The position numbers were made by a program, and so were the translations under genes. Of a stretch of 31,357 bases of DNA, positions 15,839-28,000 are shown in pieces. The notes under the pieces were generated by a model. The model saw only the letters and a list, made by a program, of their open reading frames with translations. It did no database searches and was not told the origin of the DNA. Source of the stretch: a virus; the IMG/VR virus record IMGVR_UViG_3300028378_000018, positions 1-31,357 of that record; one strand, given 5' to 3'. The stretch's first letter is position 1. Each line of letters opens with the position of its first letter.

Positions 15839-15938
15839 CGCGATTGACCACGCGCGCGCATCAACGTACAAGATCGGCATCGGTCATTGTTGCAGGTCTC
15901 GTCCGCCGCGTAACGTGATCGAGTTCCAAGAGGGAAGG

Positions 15939-15969
15939 CCCGGCGAGTCCATCCGCCGGGTCTTTTCTT
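15939..15969 (+). terminator. Rho-independent terminator after the ejection operon
   Basis: A 7-bp stem CCCGGCG/CGCCGGG with an 8-nt loop (15946-15953) is followed by TCTTTTCTT. The intergenic stretch 15839-15938 before it shows nothing recognisable; I looked for a tRNA cloverleaf and found none. Confidence 0.85.
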
Positions 15970-16021
15970 ATTGTGCGCTTTCCTGTCGCCCCAGTATTTG
16001 CTACTGTGCGCGAGACATACC

Positions 16022-16033
16022 GCGCATGATGTG
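16022..16033 (+). promoter_or_regulatory. Candidate phage late promoter, copy C (giant gene)
   Basis: GCGCATGATGTG ends 32 nt before the GTG start of the giant gene and lies 53 nt downstream of the terminator at 15939-15969. The upstream GGTAT partner is poorly kept here (AGTAT at 15993 or GCTAC at 16000). Copy A has the identical 12-mer. Confidence 0.57.
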
Positions 16034-16065
16034 TGGCCGCTTGAAACTCCATCTAGGAGACTGCC

Positions 16066-19000
16066 GTGGCTCGCGAAAACGTCTTTGCGCTCAATCCCGT
16101 AGATTATGAACTGGAACGCCAGAAAGCTGATCGGCAAGGCCGCAGCATTTTCGGCACGCAGGACAAGGCGCCTAAGACGCCATCGCCCGCGCTGAACGCG
16201 GACGGCACGCCCGATTACGCCAAGATCGCCACCGAAACACAGGTGCCGCGCAATCTCGTGATCGCGCTCACCGAGGCCGCCGGGCTCAAGGACGGCGCGC
16301 AGAAAGGCGCGTTCGCAACCGAAGCCGCCAGCCGGATCGGCCGAGAAATTTCCGGCGGCAAAGACGCCAAGGCCGCGCTCAAGGCGGTTCTGGGCGAAGA
16401 TGCGCCGGTCGACGACCTGATCACCGCCGCGCGCGCCGTGCCCGAATACGAGCGCGTGGGCGTGGACAGCGACAAGGACAAGCCCGCGGGCGATGACGGC
16501 GGCCGGTCATGGCTCGACCCGAGCCGCGCCTATGATCCGCTTGGGCTTCTGCAAAGCGACAATGCCGCCGATGCGCGCAAGCAGGTCGCCGGCGGCGTGG
16601 CGAAAGGCGCCGGGGCCGCGGTCGAGGGCTTCGGCATTCTCCGCAGCAGCCGGTTCTATGATCCGCTCAACCTGATCAACGAGGAAGGCAAGAAGCAGGT
16701 CAGCGACGCGACGCGCAAGGTCGCGGACAGCATGCGCGATTACGGCAAGACTGTGCAGGAAGGCGTGACCAAGGAAAGCCGTGACGCGATCAAGGCCAGC
16801 ACCCCGGACGGCGATATCTTCAAGCCGTCCACCTGGACGCTGGGCGAAGATCCGAGCGTGCGCGGCTACACCATGCTGACGATGGACGTGCTGGGCTCGC
16901 TCGCGCCGGTCGTGGTGGCGTCCGTGATCGGCGGTCCCGGTGCCGGTGCCGTGGCCGGCGGCCTGCAATCGGGCGGGGCTGGAGCGGAAGAGGCGCGCGG
17001 GATTGTCATGGCGGCGGCCAATGAGATGGTCGAGGGGCCGGACGGCGAACAGATTTCACGCCTCGAGGCTGACAGCCAGTATTACCGCGATCTCCGCGCG
17101 GACGGCGAAAGCCATGAAGTCGCCACGCAGAAAACCGCCGAGGCGGCCGGGCGGCTGGCCGCGACCTATGCCGCGCCGGTCGGTGCCCTGGGTGGCGCAA
17201 TCACCGGCGGCATCGTCACCGGCGGCGTCAAAAGCCTCGCCGGGCGGTCTGTTGGCACGCGCGTCGCCGGCGGCGCGGCGCTCAGCGCCACCGAGGAAGC
17301 CGCGCAGGAGACGGCCGAGGGTGTGGCCGCGCGCAAGGGCGCCTCCGACGCGACTGGCATGGACGTGGATTTGTGGGAGGGATCTTTCGGGGCCGCCATC
17401 CTTGGCGCGCTTGGCGGTGGGCCGCTGGGGGCCGCCGGCGGGCTTGTCACACAGCGCGAGGAACAGCAGGAAGAAAGCCAGCCTGCGCCGCAAGCGCAGC
17501 TACCCGCGCCCGACGCACCGATCGACGGCGAGATCATGGCGCCCGAGGCCATGCCCGAACCGACCGGGCCGATCAGCCGGGCCGCGCAGCAGGCGCCCGA
17601 GGGCGCCGCCGAAGCCATGGCGCAGGGCCAAGAGACCGGCATGTTCCCCGACATGAAGCCGGGCGGCGAAGTCGCATTGCGCGATGCGGACGGCCGGGAT
17701 TACAACGCCGTGTTTCTGCGCGAGGATCAGAGCGGCGTCACCGTGCGGATCGCCGGGCAGGAAGTTCCGATGTCCGCGCAAGAGTTTGACGAGGCGCGCG
17801 CAGAGGCGCAGCGTGAGGATGAAGCAGAGGGTGAAGCGCCGGCGGCCGAGGAAGAAGCCGATCCGCTTGCCATGGACGACGAGACCCCGCCTGAGATGAC
17901 GCAGCCGGCGGCCGAAATCGAGTTGCCCGAGGGCGTCGACCGCGACGATTTTGAAGAACGGACCGCCATCCTGGAAGAAGGCGCCGGCATGGACCGGGCA
18001 AGCGCCGAGGCCCGCGCGCTCGAGATGATCCAGCGGCGCATGGAAGAACAGCGTGCCGTTGACGAGCAGGCGGCCATCCCCGACGCGCAAGAAATGGGCG
18101 AGCAGGGGCAGGTTGAGGCGCCCGAGGTCGTCGAAGCCCCGTCCGAACCCGAGCCGATCGCCGCCGAGCCGCCGGCATCGGTTGAGACACCCGAGCCCGA
18201 ACCCGCGCCGGCCACCCCGGACCAGCCCGAGCTTATCACCGTCACCGACGTCTATGGCGATAAGAGCCGCGTTCTAAAGGCCGATCTGGACAGCGACAAG
18301 CCGATGCTGCGCCGGTTCAACGCCAAGGGCGAGCCGATCGAAAATGACGGCGCGCTCATCGCCCGCGGCAATATCGACACGGACGGCACCGGCGTCACCG
18401 AGACGTACAAGGATCAGCCCGTCATTGGCATTGGCCGCCAAGGCGACCAGCCGTCAAAGAGCAAGCCCGGCGTGCGCCAGGCGATCAAGAATCGCGGGCA
18501 GAAGGTCGAGGATTTCGAGATCCGCGAGGTTAAAGGCGGGTTTATCGGCGTGCGCAAGAGCGCGATGGCCGAGCCCACGGCGGAAGACGCCGCCGAGCCC
18601 GAAGACGTACCCGCAACCGGTGAGGATAACGAGGCCGCGCCGCAAGCGCCCACGCGTGGAATGACGACGCGCCCCGGGTATACGCGCCGCATGGAAGGGA
18701 GCGAGTCCACTACCACTCAAGAGCGCATGACCGAAGACGGTTTTGTGGTGACGCGCGAAGTGAACCGCACGACCGTTCGAGACCCAAAGGGGCGTCAAAT
18801 CTTCGTGGGTGAGCATGATGTTGATGAGGGGAAAGTCGAACGCGCCATTGAAAAAGCGCGCGAACCCGAAACCGCCGCGGCGATCGAGGCTGCCGCCGCC
18901 GAAACCGACCCGGATCCAACGCCCGCGCAGGCCGAGGCCGAGAATTACAAGACCGGCAAGGCGCAATGGGCCGGGCTGACCCTTTCGTTCGAGAACCGCA

Positions 19001-22000
19001 AAGGCGGCGAGCGCAGCGGCACCGACGCCAACGGCAACGAGTGGTCCGTCACCATGCCCGCGCATTACGGGCGGATCCTGCGCACCGAGGGCGCGGACGG
19101 CGATCACGTCGATTTCTACATGGGCGATAGTCCGGGCTCCGATGCTGTCTGGGTGATTGACCAGATGGACGCCGAGACCGGCCGCTTCGATGAACACAAG
19201 GTCATGCTGGGCTTTGACAGCGTGAACGCAGCCGCCGAAACCTACATGGACGCGTTTGAAGACGGAAAGGCCGAGGCCCGCTTGGGCGGCATGCGCAAGA
19301 TGACCGTGGAGGGCTTTAAAAAATGGCTGGAGGGCGACACGACCGGCCCGGTTTCGCGCCCTGCCAAGCAGCAGGATGCAGGGGCGCAGGCCAAGCCCAA
19401 GACCACCGTGGACGAAAGCAACGTCAACGACCCTGATATGCCCGCCGGGTTCCAGCTTACGGCGATCAATCGCATGACGAAGCCGCAGGCCAAGGATGCA
19501 GGCGTGTCGTGGCCGGCCGTGAAGGCGATCGTCACGACGTCTAAGCCCTATTCGTGGGGCACATACGAGGGGATCAGCGAGACCAGCCGGGCCGATGCAA
19601 TCCAGAAGGCGCTGAGTTCTGCGCAGCGCGCGGTAGAGAAGCGTCCGCAGCCCCAAGCGACGCCCAAACCCGCGCCCACCGCGCCACAGCCGCCGATTGA
19701 CCGCTTAGAAAGCGTCGTGAGGCTTGTCAGCGAATCGGAGGGTATGCAGGAGACGGGCGCTGCCGCAGTCCTGTTGCCAGCTTTGACCGACTTCAAGCGC
19801 GGCACCTCGCCGGACGCGGTCATTCCACAGCTACAGGAAGCGTCGCAGTTGTTGTTCCGGCAGTACCCCGAAACTTCTGATGTTCTCGACGAGATCGTTA
19901 CGGCACTGGAGCAGCAGGCCGAGCAGGACGCAGAGCCTGAGCCAGAAAGTCCAAGTGTATCGAATGAGAAACCTGAACCGGATCAAGTGGCGCCGCCCAA
20001 ATCGGGCATCCTTGGCACGCTGTCGCAGGAAAAGCAGGACCGCGCCGCCGAGTTGAAGAAGCGCCTCGCCGACAAGGCGCGCAGCCAGACCAGCAGCGGG
20101 ATCGACCCGGAATACATCACCCTCGGCGGCGAGCTGGTGGCGCTCTACATCGAGGGCGGCACGCGCAAGTTCGGGCAGATGCTGCGCGACTTTGCCGAAA
20201 CCACGGGCCTGTCCATGCGCGAGGCTCAAGGGCCCATGCGCGCGGCCTACAACTATGTGCGCGACGAGAAGGATCTGGCGGGCGAAGACGTGTCCGACAT
20301 GGATGGGGCCGACGCCGTCATGGCCGAGATCCGCGCCGCGATTGCCGAGGAAAGCGCGCCCGCCAAACCGGAACAGGCGGCTGACGATACCGCCGAGGCG
20401 CCGCAGCCCGCAGATCCCCGGTCGGAAGTGGTGACGCTGGCCGACTATTTCCAAGGCCGGCTGAGCGACGGGGCCGTGTTCAAAACCATCGTCGGCGCGC
20501 GCAAGGAGGCCAGTCAGGTTCTCGGGCGCGATCTCGGCGAGTCCGATCTGAAAATGGTGGAAGAGGCAATGGAAAGCGGCGTGGTGCAGGCTGCCCGCGA
20601 TATCGCCGCGACCGACAGGACCGACGCGCAGAAGTACGACGACCTTGTGGACCTCTACGGCCGACAGCCCAACCTGACGCAGCGCACATCCTCGTCGATC
20701 CAATACCAAGCGTATTCGACCCCGGCGCCGATGGCCTATCTCGCTTCGCGGCTCGCTGGCATCACCAAGGACACGACGGTCTATGAACCGAGCGCGGGCA
20801 CGGGCATGTTGCTCATGGAGGCCGCGCCGCGGAACGTGGACGCCAACGAGTTGCAGGCCAGCCGGTACGAATTGCTCAACCGCATCTATGCCGAAGGCGA
20901 TATCGCCCGCGGCGACGCGATGCAGGACAAGGTGCCCGACGCGGTCGACGTGGTCATCGCCAACCCGCCTTTCGGCAAGGTGAAGAACCCGGACGGCCGC
21001 GGCAACACCGAATGGGATCTGACAGGCACGTCGACGACGACCAGCGAGATCGACCACGCGATATCCATGCGCGCCCTGTCCGGCATGCGTGACGACGGCA
21101 GCGCCGTGCTGATCGTAGGCGGCCATCAGGGCGACGCGGAAGCTCGCAAGACCAAGTACCGCACCCCGAAAAACCGCGTGTTCTGGAAGAAGCTCTACGA
21201 GACCTACAACGTGACCGAGCACTTCACCCTCGACGGTGGGCTCTACTCGCGCCAAGGCGCCGGGTGGCCGGTCGACGTCGTGGTGATCAAGGGTCGCGGT
21301 AAGAGCGGCAAATTCCTGCCTATGAAACAGGCCCCGATGCTGTATGATGGATGGGGCCAGATAAGGGACCGGATTGATGGAACGACAGATAGCCTGGACC
21401 CCCGAGGGGGGCAACCCGCAGACGATGGCGGTGCTTCTGCCACGGCAGGACAAGCCCCTGACACTGGAGGCGTATCAGGAGCATCTACGCCGCCGGTACG
21501 AACGTCTGGTCAGGCAGAGCAAGCAGGAGGGGCGCGACCCTCTGGCGATGGCACAGGAACAGATGGCGCAGTGGGACGACCTGACGCCCAGCAACAGCCG
21601 GGAGATACCGGAAATGCTGGCGACACGGTCGGAAACCCTGATGACCAACTTTCCGATGGGGCAGTTCCCGGTCCCGCAGAGCAAGGTGACGGAAACGCGC
21701 GCGGCCCGCGAAGCGGTCAGGCTGGTACGGTTCAGCGACCTTCTGACGGCAATCTACCCGACAGCGTAGACAGGCCGTCGCGCGCCAAGGTCGAGCGCGA
21801 CAACACCGAAACCGAGACAGACTTCCAAGTCCAGTATTCGCCGAGGTCCAACGCGAAATTCGCGGTCGGCACGCTGGTCCCGAAGAACGTGGCCGATTCC
21901 GTGGGCGCGGCGCTTTCCGATCTGGATGGCCGGGTTGGCGATATCGACGACTTCGTTGCGCGCGAACTCGGGTATGATGTCGACGACATGCTGGGCACCG

Positions 22001-25000
22001 ACAGCAAGCGCGGGTATTTCTCGGCAGAGCAGGTCGACGCCATTGCGCTCGCGATCGACAACGTGGGCGACGGGCTGGGGTTCATCATCGGCGACCAGAC
22101 CGGCGTGGGGAAGGGCCGCATTGTGGCCGGCATGATCCGGTATGCGCTCAAGCAGGGCAAGACGCCGGTTTTCTTCACGGTGAAGCCGGGGCTCTACGGC
22201 GACATGCTGCGCGATTTGCGCGATATCGGCATGACGGATATCCAATCCGAGGTGATGGTCACAAACAACGGCCTGCGGGCCAGCAACGCGGTGCCTATCA
22301 GTGCGCGTCCGGGCGACGTTCTGGCGTCAGGCACGAACGCTGAGCAGGACGTCGCAATCCGCACTATGCGCGATACGGGCGCCCTGCCGGAAGGCAAGCG
22401 CGTGCTCTTCACGACGTATGACCAGATGAACACGCAGAAGAAGGATATCACTTCGCGCATGCGCGCGATGCAGGCGATCGCCCCGAACGCCATGTTCATC
22501 CTCGACGAAAGCCACGAGGCAGGCGGCACCGCGAACAACCAGGAGCCAAAAGCGGGCGACCCGGAACCGCGTTCCGTGTTCATCCGCAAATTGCTCGCGG
22601 AATCGCCCAACGGCAAGATGTTCTCGTCAGCCACCTTCGCCAAGAACTCGGCCGTCATGTCGCTCTACACCTCGACCAACCTGCGCAACGCGCTGCCGAA
22701 CGCGCAGAAGCTCGAGGAAGCGGTCGAACGGGGCGGCGTGCCCATGCAGCAGATCATCAGTGCCGCGCTGGTGAAGGACGGCCAGTACGTGCGCCGCGAA
22801 CGCACCTACGAGGGCATCAGCATGAGCATGCAGATCCTCGAAAGCGACCCGATCGCTGCGGAGAATGGCGCGGCGGCGGTGCGTGCGATCTTCCGGCTCG
22901 ACGAGGATTACATGACCGGCGTGCGCGACGCCTATATCGAAGAAGAGTTGTCCAACCAGGGCGACGCGGCTGGACGCGATGATTCGGTCGGCGAGGCAGG
23001 CGCCTCGTCCACGAATTTTGCTTCGACCATGCACAACGTCGTCAGCCAGTTGCTTCTGTCCGTGAAGGCGACAGAGGTGGCGGATAAGGCCGTGGAACTG
23101 CACAAGCAGGGCAAGAAGCCGATCATTGCGCTGTCCAATACCAACGCGTCGATCATCAACGATTACGTGAACGATCGCGACCTGCAAACCGGCGACAAGG
23201 TCAAGATCCCGTTCAACGAGATCCTGACGCGCTACCTCAACCGCCTGCGGCGCATCACCATCAAGAATGATGACGACACCAAGGAGCATTATTTCCTGAC
23301 CGACAGCGATATCCGCACCTATGGCGGCCCGATGGCGCTGGAAGAAGTGCGCGCGACGGAAAAGCTGATTTCCGAGATTGATCTTGGCGACCTGCCGGGC
23401 TCGCCCATTGACGCCATCCGCGACAAGATGGAAGCCGCAGGCATCAAGGTCGGGGAGATCACCGGGCGCAGCAAGCAGATCCGCAACGGCGTGCTGGAGA
23501 CGCGCAAGGGCGGTCAGGCCGAGAACAAGCGGATCATGAACGGCTACAACAGCGGGGCCAACGACGCGCTGATCATCAACCGATCGGGCGCGACCGGGTT
23601 CTCGATGCACGCGACCGACGCCCCGGACAATGACGGAAAGACGCGGGCCATGCTCATTTTGCAGCCCGACAACAACATCGACGTGTTCATGCAGATGCTG
23701 GGCCGGATCAACAGGACCGGCCAGACCAAGCTGCCCGAATACGTCATCGCGGTTTCGGATCTCGCGGTGGAGAAACGCCCGGCCGCGCTTCTGATGAAGA
23801 AGCTCGCAAGCCTCAACGCCTCGACCACGGCCAACAAGAAATCAGCGGTCACGATGGATGACGCGCCCGATTTCATGAACAAGTACGGCGACCAGGTTGT
23901 GCGCCAATACCTGATCGACAATCCCGAGGTCAGCATCGCGACCGGCGTAAAGGCGCCGCCCAAGGCGACCGAGTCCGCGGGGATCGCGGCAAAATTGACC
24001 GGCAAGCTGATCGTTCTCGGCCCCAAACGCACCGAGGAAATTTACGCCGACATTCAGGAAGCGTACCAGAACTATATCGACGAACTCGACAGCATGGGCG
24101 CCAATGACCTTGAAGCCAAGGTTCTTGAGATCGACGCCAAGACCGAAGACTCGGAAGTGATCGACCAGGGCACGGCCCCCGATAGCGCGTTCGGGCGCGA
24201 TACCGTGCTCGAGACGGTCGACGCCAAGGTGATCGGCAAGCCTTACACGCTGGAAAAGCTGGATGAGCTGGTCGAAGAGGCGCGCGACAGCAAGAGCATC
24301 GACGCGCATGTCGACGCGCAGACCGAAGCCATCGACGCGGTCTATTCCGAAGTGATCGAGGCCGACAACGAGCGCCGGCGCGACCTGCAGAAGCGCGCGG
24401 CCGAGGCCAAGACCGAAAAGCAGAAAGACAAGATCGCCGACATGCAGACGCGGCACGAGACCGCGGTGCAGTCGAAGCAGGATCGTGTCAGGCAGATCAA
24501 GGAGATCGTCAGGCAGATGGCCCCCGGCCGCCCGCTGATGGTGTCGTTCCTGCAGAACGGCGAAACGCAGGAAACCGTCTATGCGACGGCCTTGGGCGTG
24601 GACCTGTCACGCATGTCCGACAGCGTCGCGCCGTCGAAAATGTCGGTCAAGATCGCGCTGGCGTCGCCCGGGAAACAGGTCACGATTCCCATGGGCCGGC
24701 TGGTCGGTGAAGGGTCGGACGACTATTCGATCACCACGGCGCGCGAGCAGACCGTGCGCAACGCCTTCGAGAAAGGGCAGGCGCAGACCCGCGAGACGCG
24801 CCAGATCGTCACCGGCAACGTCATCAACGGCTTCTCCAAGTTCAGCGGCAAGGGGCAGATCGTCATGTTCCGCCGCGATGACGGGACGCTCGATCAGGGA
24901 CTTCTCTTGCCCAAGGACTTCTCGGCGATGGACGCGCTTGCAGAGGCGCCGCGCGCGTTCGCGAATGTCGATCAGGCCATCCGGTTTGCCGCCATCGCCG

Positions 25001-28000
25001 GCACCGATGGGGCCCCGGCCCTGTTGAAAACTGCGGACGGTGTCATGACGGTGCAGCGGACGCAGAAGCCCAACGACTTCCAGATGACGATCGAGCGGAC
25101 ACGAGGCTACAAGCCTTATATCTTCAACCCCGTCGTGCGCGACATGCTGGGCGACTTCACCGCACGCTCCGGCCCGTTCAAGAAATCCTTGGATACCGAA
25201 ACGCTGCGGCAGGTGCTGTCCGAATACGAAACCAGCCTTGGCACGGAGTTTCAGGCGACCGCGCACAAGGAAGAAGCGCAGGCTATCATCGACGCATCGA
25301 AGCCGCAGGGCCGCCGCCGCGACGCGGGCGACGCCAGCCCGGCGCCTTACACGCGCGAGGCGTTCGAAAGCCTCAAGTCCGATCTGCAGGACGAGTTGAA
25401 CCGCATCGGCATTTCCGGCCAAGTGCGGCTGCGCGTCGCCAAAGGGTTCCGGTATGACGGCACGACCCTCGACGGGTTCTTTCATGAGGGCGTGATCGGC
25501 GCCGGCACGGGGTCCGATGTGGGCGCCCGCGGCGTCATGCGGCACGAGGTCATCCACGCCATGCGCAACCGCGCCTTGTGGGGCCGGGATTACGGGCTCT
25601 TCACCGAAGGCGAGTGGCAGGCCATGGTGCGCGCCGCGCGCAACAACCGATCGGTGCGCGACCGGATCAACCGCACCTATCCCGATCTGAACACGCCGCA
25701 GAAATCCGAAGAGATGGTGGCTGAGGCGTTCCGCGAATGGATGGACCAGCGCGACACGCAGGACTCAGCCGGGCGCGCGTTCGAGAAGCTGCGCCGGATC
25801 GTCGAGGCGTTTCTGAACGCGCTGCGCCGCAACGGGGCCAACGAGGCCGCCGAGGTGTTCGAGCGGATCCGGTCGGGCGAAATCGGCGGGCGCGGCCCCG
25901 GCGGCGGGCGCGGCGTGCGCGGGCCGGTGCAGGGCATGCGGCGCGACCCCGCGTCCCCCAAGGGCGTGCCGATGGGCGCCCCGCGGACATGGCGCTCCAA
26001 GGGCAAGGATCTCTGGAACGACCTTCTGACCGACTCCATGGGCGGGCGCACGGGCAAGGCCAACGTGCTGGCGCTGGTGCCGGGGCGGCCGCTCTTCGAG
26101 GAATTGGGGCGCAACCTGCCGTCAGCGCGGGTTTATCTCAAGCTGAAAGACCTGATGGACACGCTGCGCCAGGAATGGCACGCCAAGACCGACGAGCTTG
26201 CGCGGGACTGGATGAGCAAGGCCGGCAAGGATACCGAGGCCAACGGCCGGATGATGGACCTGATGCACCGGTCCACGCTGGCCGGGATCGACCCGTCCAA
26301 GGCGTTCGACCCGGGCAAATATTCGCAGAAGCAGAACCGGGTCCGCGCCGCGGATTACGATCTGCTGCGCGCCGAGTTCAAGGATCTGCCGCCCGAGTTC
26401 CAGACCCTGTTCCGCAAGGTGCGCGACGATTACAGCGAGATCGCCGACGAGTTCGAGAAGGCTATCGTAGAGAATGTCAGGAACGCGCAGCGCGTCGCGG
26501 TCAAGCGGGCGCAGCGGGCCCATGACAAGGAGATGCAGCGCATCGCCGACGAGGGCCTGACCGGCAAGGAAAAGCGCGACGCGGCCGAAGACGCGAAGGC
26601 AAAGCTGAAACAGGCCAAGGCGCGCATGGGCTGGGCGCAGAACGCGCGCATTGCAGAGATGCGGCAGCAGTTCGAGTCGAACCGCCTGCAAGGCGTCTAT
26701 TTCCCGCTCGCCCGGTTCGGCAGCTACTTCGTGGCGGCGCGCGACAGCAAGGGCAAGGTGGTGTCATTCTCGCGGTTCGAGAAGCAGCGCAAGCAGCGCG
26801 AAGAGGCCAAGAAGCTGGAGGCCGAGGGCTACACCGTCGACACGGGCGTTCTCGGCGCGGCGGATACCGATCTCAAGACCATGGTTGATCCGACCTTCGT
26901 GGCCGACATGGAAAACCTGCTGGCCACCTGGGACGTCGAGCCCGCGGTCATGGACACGGTCTGGCAGAGGTGGCTGGAAACCTTGCCCGATCAGTCGATC
27001 CGCACCAACCGGATCCACCGGAAAGGCCGCCAAGGCTACCAGAAGGACGCGCTGCGCGCCTACACGCACCATATGTTCCACGGCTCGCACCAACTGGCGC
27101 GGTTGAAATACGGGCTGCAGATGCAGGACGCGATCGACGAGGCATATACCGAAGCCGCGCAGAGCAGCGACAGCAACCGCGCGACGCTGGTGGTCGACGA
27201 GATGAACCGCCGGCACCAGTGGACCATGAACCCGCAAGTGTTGGGCGCCTCGACGGCGATCACGTCACTGGCCTTTGTCTGGTATCTCGGGGCGACGCCG
27301 GCGGCGGCCATGGTCAACCTGACGCAGACAACGATCATGGGCATACCCATCATGAACGCGGCGTTCCGCAATGCCAGCGTGGGCGAGATCGCGCGGCAGC
27401 TTGGCCGGGCGGGGCTCGATTTCGCATCCGGGCGTGGCGACGCCACCGCATCGAGCCGCTTGTCGCAAGATGAAAAGGACGCGCTGGAGAGCGCGCACAA
27501 GCGCGGGATCATCACTCGGACCCAAGGGCACGACCTTGCATCGGTCGCGGAAACGGGCGTGGAATACAGCGGGACGCGCGAAAAGATCATGCGCTTCTTC
27601 TCGTACCTTTTCCACAAGGCCGAGGTTGCCAACCGCGAGGTGACGTTCCTCGCCGCGTACCGCATGGCTATGGCCGAGGGCGGCACGCGCGAGGGCGCGG
27701 TCGACAAGGCCGGGTCCGTGACGTGGAAGACGCATTTCGATTACCAAGGCAGTTCGCGGCCGCGGTTCATGCAAGGCGACTGGCCGCGCGTGTTCTTCAT
27801 CTTCAGGCAATTCCAAGTGAATGCCATCTACCGCCTGTTCCGCGACACCTACCAGACATTTGAGGGCAAGACCGACGAGGAACGCCGCGAAGCCAAGGCG
27901 CAACTGGTCGGCATCAGCCTTTCGATGATGGCGCATGCGGGGATCACCGGCGTCTGGGGCTACGGCCTCATCACGACGCTTCTGGGCCTGTTCTCGGGCG

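Noticed and set aside
14012-15880. Long open frames on the minus strand (also 19831-21453 and 27265-28893).
   Set aside because: They mirror real + strand genes with strong G/C third positions, lack ribosome sites and read as Arg/His/Leu-rich shadow protein.
15839-15938. Possible tRNA or attachment site before the terminator (GAGTTCCAAG looks like a T-arm).
   Set aside because: No cloverleaf with acceptor stem, anticodon arm and CCA end can be built.
21362-21769. The nested frame as the result of two sequencing frameshifts in the giant gene.
   Set aside because: The giant frame stays open through the whole stretch, the nested frame has stops at both ends and its own ribosome site, so two compensating errors are not needed. 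It remains testable in relatives.
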